From: Ignavibacteria bacterium
GTDB lineage: Bacteria; Bacteroidota; Ignavibacteria; Ch128b
DNA: 64,000 nucleotides
Assembly (NCBI GenBank): GCA_013177855.1
Contig: JABLYA010000001.1
Span: forward strand, 310,001 to 374,000
Direction: 5' to 3'
The stretch's first letter is position 1; every line of letters begins with the position of its first letter. The translations under genes were made by a program, and so were the position numbers. Positions 1 to 7,493 of the stretch are shown here, piece after piece. The notes under the pieces were generated by a model, which ran no database searches, was not told the origin of the DNA, and saw only the letters and a list, made by a program, of their open reading frames with translations.

Positions 1-2
1 CT

Positions 3-692
3 TTTATTTTTAATCCATTCCATTGTGGGAATGTTCGTCTTTATCGAGATATGAAGAAAGAGAAATCAGAAACGATAAGTCATTTTTACTCTCCACAAAT
101 AAAGAATGCAAAACTGAATGTTGAGTTTAATTACGGAATGATGAAGATTAATTCATCCACTAAAAATTTAATTGATGGTGAAGTTCAATACAAAACTGGT
201 GAATACAAATTTGATGGAGATCTCTCCGACACCTCAGCATTTTTTTTTCTTAATTCAGAAGTTTCAAAAAAAGGATTTGATATTATTCTACCTTCGAAGA
301 AAAATCAAAATCAGTTAGATTTAAGACTTCATCAAAACCCCGAATGGGATATTAAAATTCTTACAAACATATCTGATTTCAATCTTGACTTCACTGAAAT
401 CAAAGCAAAGGATATAAAAATTGAGAGTAACTTTTCGTCAGGCAAAATAAAATTAGGTCAACCAGCAGGTCAGTCAACCATTTACGTTGATGTTAATTTT
501 TCAAGTATTGATATAGATTTACCAGATAATGCTGCAATTGAAATTATTACGGACAAAAATTTCTCGAGTGTAGATATAAATGGTTTAGAAAAGATTGAAA
601 AAAATATTTATCGTTCAAGGAATTTTGATAAGTCAAAAGATCATTTTGTGATTGAGCTTTCAAGTAATTTTTCATCAGTAACTTTTCATTAA
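3..692 (+). CDS. LiaF-like/DUF2154-type envelope stress protein, C-terminal part
   Basis: The reading frame is open from the first bases of the window, so the gene probably starts upstream; the ATG at 51 is only the first Met in view. The visible part is about 230 residues and soluble. Its second half is a run of short beta strands of the type IDIDLPDNAAIEI with the word NFSSVDI or NFSSVTF recurring three to four times, which resembles the right-handed beta domain of LiaF/YvqF (cell wall-active antibiotic response) and DUF4097-like proteins. In that family an N-terminal set of membrane helices precedes this domain; here that part would lie outside the window. The likely role is envelope-stress sensing, but this is inferred from fold resemblance only. 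The protein ends with TTTTCATTAA and a gap of about 200 bases without features follows. Confidence 0.55.
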   Translation, partial: FIFNPFHCGNVRLYRDMKKEKSETISHFYSPQIKNAKLNVEFNYGMMKINSSTKNLIDGEVQYKTGEYKFDGDLSDTSAFFFLNSEVSKKGFDIILPSKKNQNQLDLRLHQNPEWDIKILTNISDFNLDFTEIKAKDIKIESNFSSGKIKLGQPAGQSTIYVDVNFSSIDIDLPDNAAIEIITDKNFSSVDINGLEKIEKNIYRSRNFDKSKDHFVIELSSNFSSVTFH

Positions 693-902
693 CTTATTTT
701 ATCTAAAATTCAAATCTTTTTTACCTACCTTCAAAATCATTTCTCAGATATTCAATCGCTGTTTATATTGCATTAAAAGATTATTTAATTAATTGTTAAT
801 GTCTGTGCTTATAGGTATCGAATTTCTAATTTTTATGTTATCCAGAATAAACTGAATTTTTAAAACCAAAAAAAATCAAATTCAAATCTTAGAGGCAGAA
901 AA

Positions 903-2402
903 ATGAGAAAAATTTTATTGGCAATGCTTTTAATCATAGTTCTTTTTAAGTCAACAATTGCTCAACATATTTATCCTAAAAGGGAATTTCGTGGTGCATG
1001 GGTTGCAACTGTTGCGAATATAGATTGGCCTGGAAATCGTAATGCAACATCAGGGCAGAAAATTTCCGAGCTTGTGCAAATCTTTGACAAATTAAAAGAA
1101 GCAAACATGAATGCTGTTTTCTTTCAAGTAAGGACTGAATGTGATGCATTGTATAAATCTAATTTTGAGCCGTGGTCATATTGGTTAACAAATGAACAAG
1201 GTAAAGAACCAGAGCCTTATTTTGATCCGCTTGAGTTTGCAATTTCAGAAGCGCACTCACGGGGGATGGAATTGCATGCCTGGTTCAATCCTTATCGAGC
1301 TGTGAAAGATACTGGTGATTATCAAATTTTTTATAAACATATTTCACAAACTAATCCTGATTGGATTTTATCGTTTGGTAATTACAAAATGCTTGATCCC
1401 GGAAATCCTGAAGTTCAAAACTATATTTTAAATGTCATAGCAGATGTCCTGACCAGATATGATGTCGATGGAATTCACTTTGACGATTATTTTTATCCTT
1501 ATTCTCCAAAAGTCTCAAAAGAAGATTCAATCACATTTTCGAAATTCAATCGTGGTTTCACAAATATTGATGACTGGCGACGAGATAACATTAATTCATT
1601 AATGAAAAGAATATATGAATTAATTAAATCTTACAAACCGTATGTAAAATTTGGTATCAGTCCTTTTGGAATAGTTGAAAATAAATATGCTGGAACAGAT
1701 GGGTTTAATTCATATTCAATTATTTACTGCGATCCGTTAAGCTGGATTAGAGGGAAATATATCGATTACATAATTCCTCAACTCTATTGGGAGATGGATC
1801 ATCCAAAGGCACCTTACCGTAAGCTTTTGCCCTGGTGGGCTTCTGTTGTTGAAGATAGGCATTTATATATTGGACATTTTTCAAGTCGATTTCAAGCTAA
1901 AAATTACCTTGAAAAAGGTTTTGAAATTGGTGAACAAATTAAAATGAATAGAGACAATAAGAATGTGCTTGGTTCGGTATTTTTTAGTGCGAAATCAATC
2001 TACCAAAATCAAGGCGGACTATTAGATAGTCTAAAAAACAAGATTTATAAGTATCCTGCCCTGCTTCCAACAATGAATTGGATTGATTCAATTCCACCGA
2101 ATAAAATTAGAAACTTAAGTTTTCAAAAAATGAGTGATAAAATAATTCTTGAATGGGACGAACCTGAAATAAATTCTCAGGGTGAAAAAGCCTATGGTTA
2201 TGTTGTTTATAGATTTGTAAATAAAAATAAAGTTGATTTAGAAAACCCAGAAAACATTTTAAGTATTTTAATTCCCAAAAAAGAAAAATTTGTAGATAAA
2301 ATTGATGATAAATTACAGGGTGAGATTACTTATATAATTACCGCACTGGATCGTCATCAAAATGAAAGCGAAGGTGAAAGTATAAGAATTGTAATCAAAT
2401 AA
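903..2402 (+). CDS. Secreted glycosyl hydrolase-like protein (GHL10/DUF187, YngK type)
   Basis: A 499-residue protein with an N-terminal signal peptide (Lys-Lys start, hydrophobic residues 5-19, cleavage near IAQ-H). The body begins with REFRGAWVATVANIDWPG, the hallmark opening of the GHL10/DUF187 family of putative glycoside hydrolases related to GH10 TIM barrels. It continues with FFQVRTECDALY, ELHAWFNPYRA and DVDGIHFDDYFYPY, the conserved barrel strands carrying acidic candidates for catalysis. Residues from about 400 to 499 look like a fibronectin-III-type C-terminal domain (SDKIILEWDEPE, YGYVVYR). The length is usual for the family. An AGAGG ribosome binding site sits eight bases before the ATG. 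It probably acts in the periplasm or outside the cell on a glycan such as peptidoglycan or a storage polymer; the substrate cannot be told from sequence. Confidence 0.85.
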   Translation: MRKILLAMLLIIVLFKSTIAQHIYPKREFRGAWVATVANIDWPGNRNATSGQKISELVQIFDKLKEANMNAVFFQVRTECDALYKSNFEPWSYWLTNEQGKEPEPYFDPLEFAISEAHSRGMELHAWFNPYRAVKDTGDYQIFYKHISQTNPDWILSFGNYKMLDPGNPEVQNYILNVIADVLTRYDVDGIHFDDYFYPYSPKVSKEDSITFSKFNRGFTNIDDWRRDNINSLMKRIYELIKSYKPYVKFGISPFGIVENKYAGTDGFNSYSIIYCDPLSWIRGKYIDYIIPQLYWEMDHPKAPYRKLLPWWASVVEDRHLYIGHFSSRFQAKNYLEKGFEIGEQIKMNRDNKNVLGSVFFSAKSIYQNQGGLLDSLKNKIYKYPALLPTMNWIDSIPPNKIRNLSFQKMSDKIILEWDEPEINSQGEKAYGYVVYRFVNKNKVDLENPENILSILIPKKEKFVDKIDDKLQGEITYIITALDRHQNESEGESIRIVIK

Positions 2403-2479
2403 AGATGAGAATAAGCAACTAATATCAAAGCCCTTTGTGGTTTTAATATTCTTGATTACCATTTTACACCCAATACAAA

Positions 2480-3935
2480 TGAAGGATAATCAAGTTAAAT
2501 CCTTTCAGGATTTGGTTTTTTATGCAGCACATAATTCGTTCTACAAATAGGTCGTCGTTATGCAACTTTAATTTGGCTGGATGTAAAAAAAATCTCTCTA
2601 CAAATAGGTCGTTGCTACGCAACTTTAATTTTGATGTTGTTCAATATTTTTTCTACAAGTAGGTCATCGCTCTGCGATTTCTATTAAAATGTCTGTAGGT
2701 AATTTTTGTTTTTATCGAACTTAAAAAAGCTTCGTAGAAGCGACCTATTTGTAGAAAAGACAAGAAACAAAAAATATCAAAGCTCCATAGGAGCGACCTA
2801 TTCGTAGAATTAACCACGAAGTGGTGAAATTATCATAGAATGAAATTCAAACAAACACAAAATTAAAACTCAGAAGGAGTGACATTATCAAATCAATCAC
2901 AAACTTCAGAGTTTTGAATTTTTGGCCTGAAAATTTTTTTATAATGTCATCCTTTCAGGATTTTTTTATTTCTTGTCCCTGTAATTTTATCTATAATAAT
3001 TTCATCCTTTCGGGATTTGATTTTTTATGCAGCACATAATTCGTTCTACAAATAGGTCGTCGTTATGCAACTTTAATTTGGCTGGATGTAAAAAAAATCT
3101 CTCTACAAATAGGTCGTTGCTACGCAACTTTAATTTTGATGTTGTTCAATATTTTTTCTACAAGTAGGTCATCGCTCTGCGATTTCTATTAAAATGTCTG
3201 TAGGTAATTTTTGTTTTTATCGAACTTAAAAAAGCTTCGTTAGAAGCGACCTATTTGTAGAAAAGACAAGAAACAAAAAATATTAAAGCTCCATAGGAGC
3301 GACCTATTTGTAGTAAAATTAACCACGAAGTGGTGAAATTATTAAAGAATGAAATTCACACAAACACAAAATTAAAACTCCGAAGTAGTGTCATTATTAA
3401 ATCAATCACAAACTTCAGCGTTTTGAATTTTTGGCCTGAAAATTTTTTTCATAATGTCATTCTTTTAGGATTTTTTGATCTTGTGCCTGCAATTTTATCT
3501 ATAATAATTTCATCCATTCGGGATTTTTTATGTGAAATTGATTTTTCTATAATAATTTCGTCCAATCTGGATTTAATTTTCAATTTGCTGAATTTAAATC
3601 AATCTCTTTTTTGGGAGAATTTTCTCAACTCCTAAGGAGTTGAATTTGATTAGCCCCGAATTGCATTCGGGGAATTTGTTCAAAAGAATAATCCAACCCT
3701 GAAAGGGTTGAATGTGATGTTCAAAATTTTTTTGTTTGATCTATAATTGATTTTTTAAGATCGTTTAGAACAATTTCTGTTATAATTGAACCCCTTCAGG
3801 GCTCTTTTTTTCTTCCCATTAACCCCCAATGCGATTGGGGGCTATTCACATTAAATCACTGCGGGGTTTTTATATTTTTTGTTTTTTTATGTGTAATTGT
3901 TTTTTCTATAAAAATTTCATCCATTCTGGATTTGA
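2480..3935. repeat. Composite hairpin-repeat block 1
   Basis: About 1.45 kb with no credible gene. It consists of small inverted repeats (stems of 5-8 bases, loops of 3-4) in a fixed order, with a roughly 505-base unit given twice in tandem (about 2500-3004 and 3005-3510; the word TATGCAGCAC recurs at 2521 and 3026). Recognisable units are TCATCC-TTTCGG-GATTT, CTACAAATAGGTCG followed by a small palindrome, its inverse CGACCTATTTGTAG, ACCACGAAGTGGTGAAATT, ACTCCGAAGGAGTGACATT, CAACTCCTAAGGAGTTG, CCCCGAATTGCATTCGGGG, CAACCCTGAAAGGGTTG and a GATTGGGGGC/GCGGGG pair near 3825-3870. The same units in the same order recur near 30.3-32.1 kb and 36.65-37.76 kb. A short reading frame inside (3330-3635) is an artefact of the repeats. 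Confidence 0.85.
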
Positions 3936-3944
3936 TTTTTTATG

Positions 3945-4512
3945 CGGTATATCCTGCGATTATGAAATTCTTTTAATCTATCGAATACTTTATTGGTTAT
4001 TCCACTAATAGTTGATAAACTCATCATGGGTTCATTAAAGAAATATTTAACTATTCTTTTTATATCTCTGTAACTTTCACCTTGTGTGAAGACTTTTGTT
4101 ATAAAGTCATTTACATCACTAAGGCGTCTTTCCCATTTATTAAAAATATTATTTTGATATACCATATATCTTAATCTCGGAACTCGAATATTTTCAATTA
4201 GTCCGAACTTTGTAATTAGATGTCTTGTGTAATAACCATTACGGTACCAATTCCTTTTTATCAAAGCTTTACTCCTCTCATATTCAACTTTTGCTTCAAG
4301 TAAAGTTTCAATTAAATATTTCAGAAATCTTAATACAATTGAATTAATAAAATAAACTAGATTTTTGTTTCCTTTGAAATATTCAATATTTTCGCTTAGG
4401 TCTTTATTGAATGTTATTTTCATGGGCATTTATCCTCCATTTTTTTTCAAATTTAGTGAGGGTAAATACCTCTTTCATTTTTATCCTTTTAAACAATTTT
4501 TAAACGCTATTC
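3945..4512 (-). mobile_element. IS256-family element, left-end fragment with truncated transposase
   Basis: The minus strand encodes the N-terminal 160 or so residues of an IS256-type (Mutator/MULE) transposase starting at 4429. Features are MPMKITFNKDLSENIEYF, RNWYRNGYYTRHLITKFG and the helix-rich segment ending near residue 160. A complete family member has about 400 residues, so the DDE core is missing. Upstream of the start is the element's terminal inverted repeat (AATAGCGTTTAAAAATTG at 4512 going down), the same end seen at 46266, 51812 and 56108. The 3' side breaks into hairpin block 1 near 3945, so the last ten codons read repeat DNA. The left end lies inside a REP-associated transposase gene, showing insertion into it. 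Not functional. Confidence 0.8.
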
Positions 4513-4840
4513 TTTATTTATTAAAATACTCTTATATCTGCCCTAATACAGATGTCCTGTCTTATCATACCTTCGTTTGTAATAGCTCGTATATGTGATA
4601 TTAAAATGCCTCATGAATTCCCCAAGATTACCCTGAGGTGTCTCAATAAGCAGATGGAAGTGGCTCTTCATCAATATACAGCTGAATACTTTGATATTAT
4701 AAATTTTCGCTGACTGGCTTAATATCTTACAAAATGTTTTTCTGTCTGTATCATAATCAAATATCCCTTTCCTTTCATTGCCACGACAGGTAAATGAGAT
4801 AAACTGCTCCAGTATAATGTATCCTTAATGGCCTCGCCAT
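4513..4840 (-). pseudogene. REP-associated tyrosine transposase (IS200-like, Y1/HUH), frameshifted and truncated
   Basis: From the ATG at 4840 the minus strand reads MARPLRIHYTGAVYLI, the classic start of Y1-type REP-associated transposases. One extra T near 4793-4800 then shifts the frame. In the next frame the protein goes on with CRGNERKGIFDYDTDRKTF, ILMKSHFHLLIETPQGNLG (the HUH motif is HFH) and EFMRHFNITYTSYYKRRYD. It reaches GHL, then an in-frame TAG, GRYKSILINK, and the IS256 end at about 4512. The C-terminal half with the catalytic tyrosine region is gone. It sits directly downstream of the kinase-phosphatase operon and marks the left boundary of that island. Identification is firm; the gene is dead. 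Confidence 0.85.
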
Positions 4841-4869
4841 AGGTTTTTATACCATTTTTACTCTCTTTT

Positions 4870-4889
4870 GTCAATTGTAAAGAATTGAC
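4870..4889. terminator. Small hairpin after the last operon gene
   Basis: GTCAATT and AATTGAC pair around a six-base loop, 12 bases beyond the stop of the last small ORF of the minus-strand operon. On the plus strand the stem is followed by CTCTTTTTCC, a T-rich tract; on the minus strand the following bases are A-rich. It could be a weak or bidirectional terminator, but the U-tract is on the wrong side for the operon, so this is tentative. Confidence 0.3.
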
Positions 4890-4901
4890 CTCTTTTTCCT
4901 A

Positions 4902-5141
4902 TCATATCATCCATTTTCGCAAGAACTGTAGCAATTTGCGAGTTACTGTCAACGGAGCGAACAGGAGCCTCACGATGAAACGAACCAGATCCGCTGCCAG
5001 GCTTCCAATCATCGCATCCGCCACTCTTGTTCCAATGAACAGCGCCGTAAAACCTTGCAGAAAAATCAAGGCTAAGAGAGCCATAAATAATAGTCGTCCC
5101 CATGAAGGAAGAAAAGGAGCGAGCAGAGTGAACAGGAACAT
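4902..5141 (-). CDS. Small hydrophobic protein, operon tail
   Basis: A 79-residue frame, very hydrophobic in its first 45 residues (MFLFTLLAPFLPSWGRLLF, then LLALIFLQGFTALFIG) and with a basic amphipathic tail (RFIVRLLFAPLTVTRKLLQF). It would form two membrane helices with a cytoplasmic cationic end. It lies 22 bases past the stop of the 30-residue ORF at 5164-5256 and in the same direction as the operon. I recognise no family. No clear ribosome binding site precedes the ATG, and a stop lies a few codons upstream in frame, so it could be the second half of a frameshifted membrane protein that begins at 5256. Base composition matches the island rather than the host. Confidence 0.4.
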   Translation of the reverse strand: MFLFTLLAPFLPSWGRLLFMALLALIFLQGFTALFIGTRVADAMIGSLAADLVRFIVRLLFAPLTVTRKLLQFLRKWMI

Positions 5142-5163
5142 TCCAAAACAGACAGCTGCGTCG

Positions 5164-5256
5164 TCAGACTCTGCTGCCTAACATATAAAGTAACACAACA
5201 AAAAGCCAACCAATCAGAACGGCAAACTCGTATGGTACGATATCCGGGAACTCCAT
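5164..5256 (-). CDS. 30-residue single-span membrane peptide
   Basis: An ORF below the usual size limit: MEFPDIVPYEFAVLIGWLFV and ten more residues, ending SRV. It starts two bases after the PP2C stop codon, with GGAGGGATAGCT immediately upstream giving a good ribosome binding site about seven bases before the ATG. Residues 10-27 form one hydrophobic helix with acidic residues on the N-terminal side. The spacing and the ribosome binding site argue for translation. It may be a membrane anchor or regulator in the phospho-signalling operon, or the first half of a frameshifted protein continued by the 79-residue frame downstream. No family recognised. Confidence 0.45.
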   Translation of the reverse strand: MEFPDIVPYEFAVLIGWLFVVLLYMLGSRV

Positions 5257-5258
5257 AG

Positions 5259-6026
5259 CTATCCCTCCATCTCAGATCCGCTATGCTTATTCATTGTTCT
5301 GCAAATGTGGATAACAATAGCCGATACATTATCTTGTCCACCTCGTTTCAAGGCTGACACTACCAGCTCTTTTGCAGGGTCCTGTGCAGTATTTAGAATT
5401 GCTTCAATTTCATCGTCTGTTATCATATCCGTTAATCCATCACTGCATAAGAGTAACACGTCGCTATCTAATAATTTGAGGTGTGCACAGTCCACGAAAA
5501 CTGTCTTCCCCCCACCAAAGGAATTTAAAAGCATATGCGATGGAACACCTGTGACTGCCTTTACCGAGTGATCCTGCGATATTTGAACGAGACATCCGTC
5601 TCGCAGCCGATATAGCCGGCTATCTCCTGCATTGAAATAGTAAGCAAGTCCGCCATAAAGCAACAGAGCCACCAACGTCGTTCCCATCCCTGCCAAGTCG
5701 GGATTACGCTGTGATTCTTCTAAAACCTGTGCATGAACCTTCTGTGCCCATGAGCGAATCTGCTCTAATAATGTGGATTCTGAAAGTCCTGAAGGAACAC
5801 TATGAACTTCCCGGGCCATCAATTTTAGAACCATCTCTGCTGCTACCTCTCCGGCATTATATCCTCCCATACCATCCGCCAGAGCAATGAGATAGCAGGC
5901 ATCCCCATCCAGTAGAATCGACAGATCCTTCCGTCCCTCTGCTAGGATTTCCTCCCCAAGCAGAATCCTATCCTCATTCCTTTCCCTCCGGCCGGTATTG
6001 GTTAAAGCCGTAATGCGCAGTTCCAT
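5259..6026 (-). CDS. PP2C-family (PPM) protein serine/threonine phosphatase
   Basis: A 255-residue, single-domain PPM phosphatase, the usual length for bacterial Stp/PrpC enzymes, that removes phosphate from Ser/Thr residues with two metal ions. Metal-site motifs are complete: RNEDR (Asp19), ALADGMGGY (Asp51 and Gly52), GMGTTL at 113-118, NAGDSRLYR at 132-140, CSDGLTD (Asp196) and GGQDNVSAIV (Asp232). There are no membrane segments, so it is cytoplasmic. It lies four bases after the FHA gene and two genes past the AAA+ ATPase in one minus-strand operon that starts with a Ser/Thr kinase; the expected job is to reverse that kinase's action. Codon use is G+C-rich compared with flanking host genes. 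Confidence 0.93.
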   Translation of the reverse strand: MELRITALTNTGRRERNEDRILLGEEILAEGRKDLSILLDGDACYLIALADGMGGYNAGEVAAEMVLKLMAREVHSVPSGLSESTLLEQIRSWAQKVHAQVLEESQRNPDLAGMGTTLVALLLYGGLAYYFNAGDSRLYRLRDGCLVQISQDHSVKAVTGVPSHMLLNSFGGGKTVFVDCAHLKLLDSDVLLLCSDGLTDMITDDEIEAILNTAQDPAKELVVSALKRGGQDNVSAIVIHICRTMNKHSGSEMEG

Positions 6027-6030
6027 GATT

Positions 6031-6618
6031 TCACACCCGCTCAGTCTTGTCTTGCTTGTGATCTTTTATTTCAATGTAGAACTCAATGTTGCCGATTACA
6101 AGAAAGGATTTATCCTTCAACACCTGGGGTTTGTGTGGCTCAAGCACCTGATTATTATATTTGGTTCCGTTTGTTGAACCGAGATCTGTTACCATCCAAC
6201 CCACCTGAGGGTCGAAGGTGAACTTGCAATGTTGACGGGATATTTTCTTAAAGGGTGAAAACACATCCGCAAAACGCCCTTCCGTTCTCCCGATCACATC
6301 GCCTTTTTGGATGACTATGTCAAGGTTAAGATTTCGATTAATGAGATGAAGCCCGACGGTTGGTGAATCCACCTGAAGGATTGGTCCTTTCGCCTGTGTT
6401 GTTCGAATGCTTGCCTGCTCAGGGGGAGGTACCGATGCAACAGGAGCGCCGTCCTTAAACAGGTTTGAAGCCTTAACAAGTTCTTTGCTATCAAAAGTAC
6501 AAAATCGGCCCCGGCCGGGTCTGCGACACTGAGGGCAGAACTGCAACTCCTGTCCGCACTGGTCACAGAACCAGGAGTCGTCATCAATTTTTGACTTACA
6601 GTTGGGGCAAATCAGCAT
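6031..6618 (-). CDS. Zinc-ribbon plus FHA domain protein (phosphothreonine reader)
   Basis: About 195 residues. The N-terminal 40 residues carry three CxxC pairs and a further Cys (CPNC, CDQC, CPQC and a C near residue 44 of the longer form), giving one and a half zinc ribbons. A Pro/Ser-rich linker follows. The C-terminal domain from about 95 to 190 is a forkhead-associated domain with its diagnostic residues in place: GR at 114-115, SRQH at 131-134 and GSTNGT at 151-156. FHA domains bind phosphothreonine peptides, so this protein should recognise targets of the operon's kinase. The ATG at 6618 is preceded by GGTGG; a GTG at 6630 is an alternative start, to which the residue numbers refer. 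It lies between the CFI-box gene (17 bases) and PP2C (4 bases). Confidence 0.9.
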   Translation of the reverse strand: MLICPNCKSKIDDDSWFCDQCGQELQFCPQCRRPGRGRFCTFDSKELVKASNLFKDGAPVASVPPPEQASIRTTQAKGPILQVDSPTVGLHLINRNLNLDIVIQKGDVIGRTEGRFADVFSPFKKISRQHCKFTFDPQVGWMVTDLGSTNGTKYNNQVLEPHKPQVLKDKSFLVIGNIEFYIEIKDHKQDKTERV

Positions 6619-6635
6619 GTGGTTTTCCACCCGTT

Positions 6636-7259
6636 TTACTCAAGGTATCTACGTTTCATGTTTGTAATAATCATAAAACAGTTGGCAAAAGCTTCTTCAT
6701 ATTTCCTTGCGCTGATAAGTTCAACCGTCTTTAATACCAGTTGCTTGTAGAGTTGTGCGTAAATCTCGTGCGCGTTTGCTTCTCCCTCAATGGCTTTCAC
6801 AATACGAGGCGCGATAGAGTAATATTCCAGGATGAGAGCGTCCCCATCAGAGAGGTTTCGCACATAAGTATCCCGGAAAGCCCGTAACACTTTCAGTTCA
6901 ATGCAATCATCAGGCAGGTGCATTGCTTTAGCGCATGCAGTTGCGATGAGACAGGGGCCATCTTTTACAACCCTTCCAGACTCTTTTTCAACACGGACGC
7001 CCGTGTCATGGTCGGTGAACCAGCCCATTTTCTTTATCTTCCCAGTTTCCTTGTCAATCCGGTATCCTGTATACGACTCGGTAAACCAGCCCACTTTCTT
7101 TATCTCCCCAGTATCCTTGTCAATCCGGTATCCTGTATACGATTCGGTGAACCATCCAACTTTCTTTATCTCCCCAGTCACTGGATCGATACGGTAGGAA
7201 CCATCCGTGTCCTCAATACCCATTTTTCTTAAGAGTTCTTTCAATTCTTTGTCATCCAT
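6636..7259 (-). CDS. CFI-box protein with 21-residue tandem repeats
   Basis: A 207-residue protein in three parts. Residues 1-20 are an acidic/basic helix. Residues 22-100 hold four tandem copies of a 21-residue unit, best copies GYRIDKDTGEIKKVGWFTES, three of them nearly identical and the last degenerate (GVRVEKESGRVVKDG). The C-terminal part starts CLIATACA at 103-110 followed by LPDDCIELKVLRAFRDTYV, the CFI-box type C-terminal domain known from predicted bacterial proteins; it is mostly helical and has no clear enzyme motif. There is no signal peptide or membrane helix. GGAAGGTGG lies just before the ATG. The repeat unit contains Ser, Thr and Tyr at fixed places (GWFTESYTG), which makes it a possible multi-site substrate for the kinase; that is my inference. 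Confidence 0.75.
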   Translation of the reverse strand: MDDKELKELLRKMGIEDTDGSYRIDPVTGEIKKVGWFTESYTGYRIDKDTGEIKKVGWFTESYTGYRIDKETGKIKKMGWFTDHDTGVRVEKESGRVVKDGPCLIATACAKAMHLPDDCIELKVLRAFRDTYVRNLSDGDALILEYYSIAPRIVKAIEGEANAHEIYAQLYKQLVLKTVELISARKYEEAFANCFMIITNMKRRYLE

Positions 7260-7493
7260 TTTACTGCCACCTTCCTAGATTATAACTTTCATAACCATTT
7301 TATCTTCTTAATTACCTATCTGCTGCCGGCATATACAAGCACGTAACTGGTTCTTGATCAAGATGCGCATAATCTCGTTCATCCGTGTATATTTATTTGG
7401 AGAAACCGCCGGCCAAAAAGCCGGGGAAGAAAAGGCAAACCCGCCGACTTCCAAGAAGTCTGCCGTCGCTCCTTCTAAGAACTCTGGTGCTAA

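Noticed and set aside
3330-3635. 101-codon frame in hairpin block 1
   Set aside because: Made wholly of repeat units that occur in other phases and strands elsewhere; low-complexity product.
6901-7232. Two plus-strand frames with repeated FFISPVSLSIRYPVYDSVN
   Set aside because: Antisense of the 21-residue repeats of the CFI-box gene, not independent repeats.
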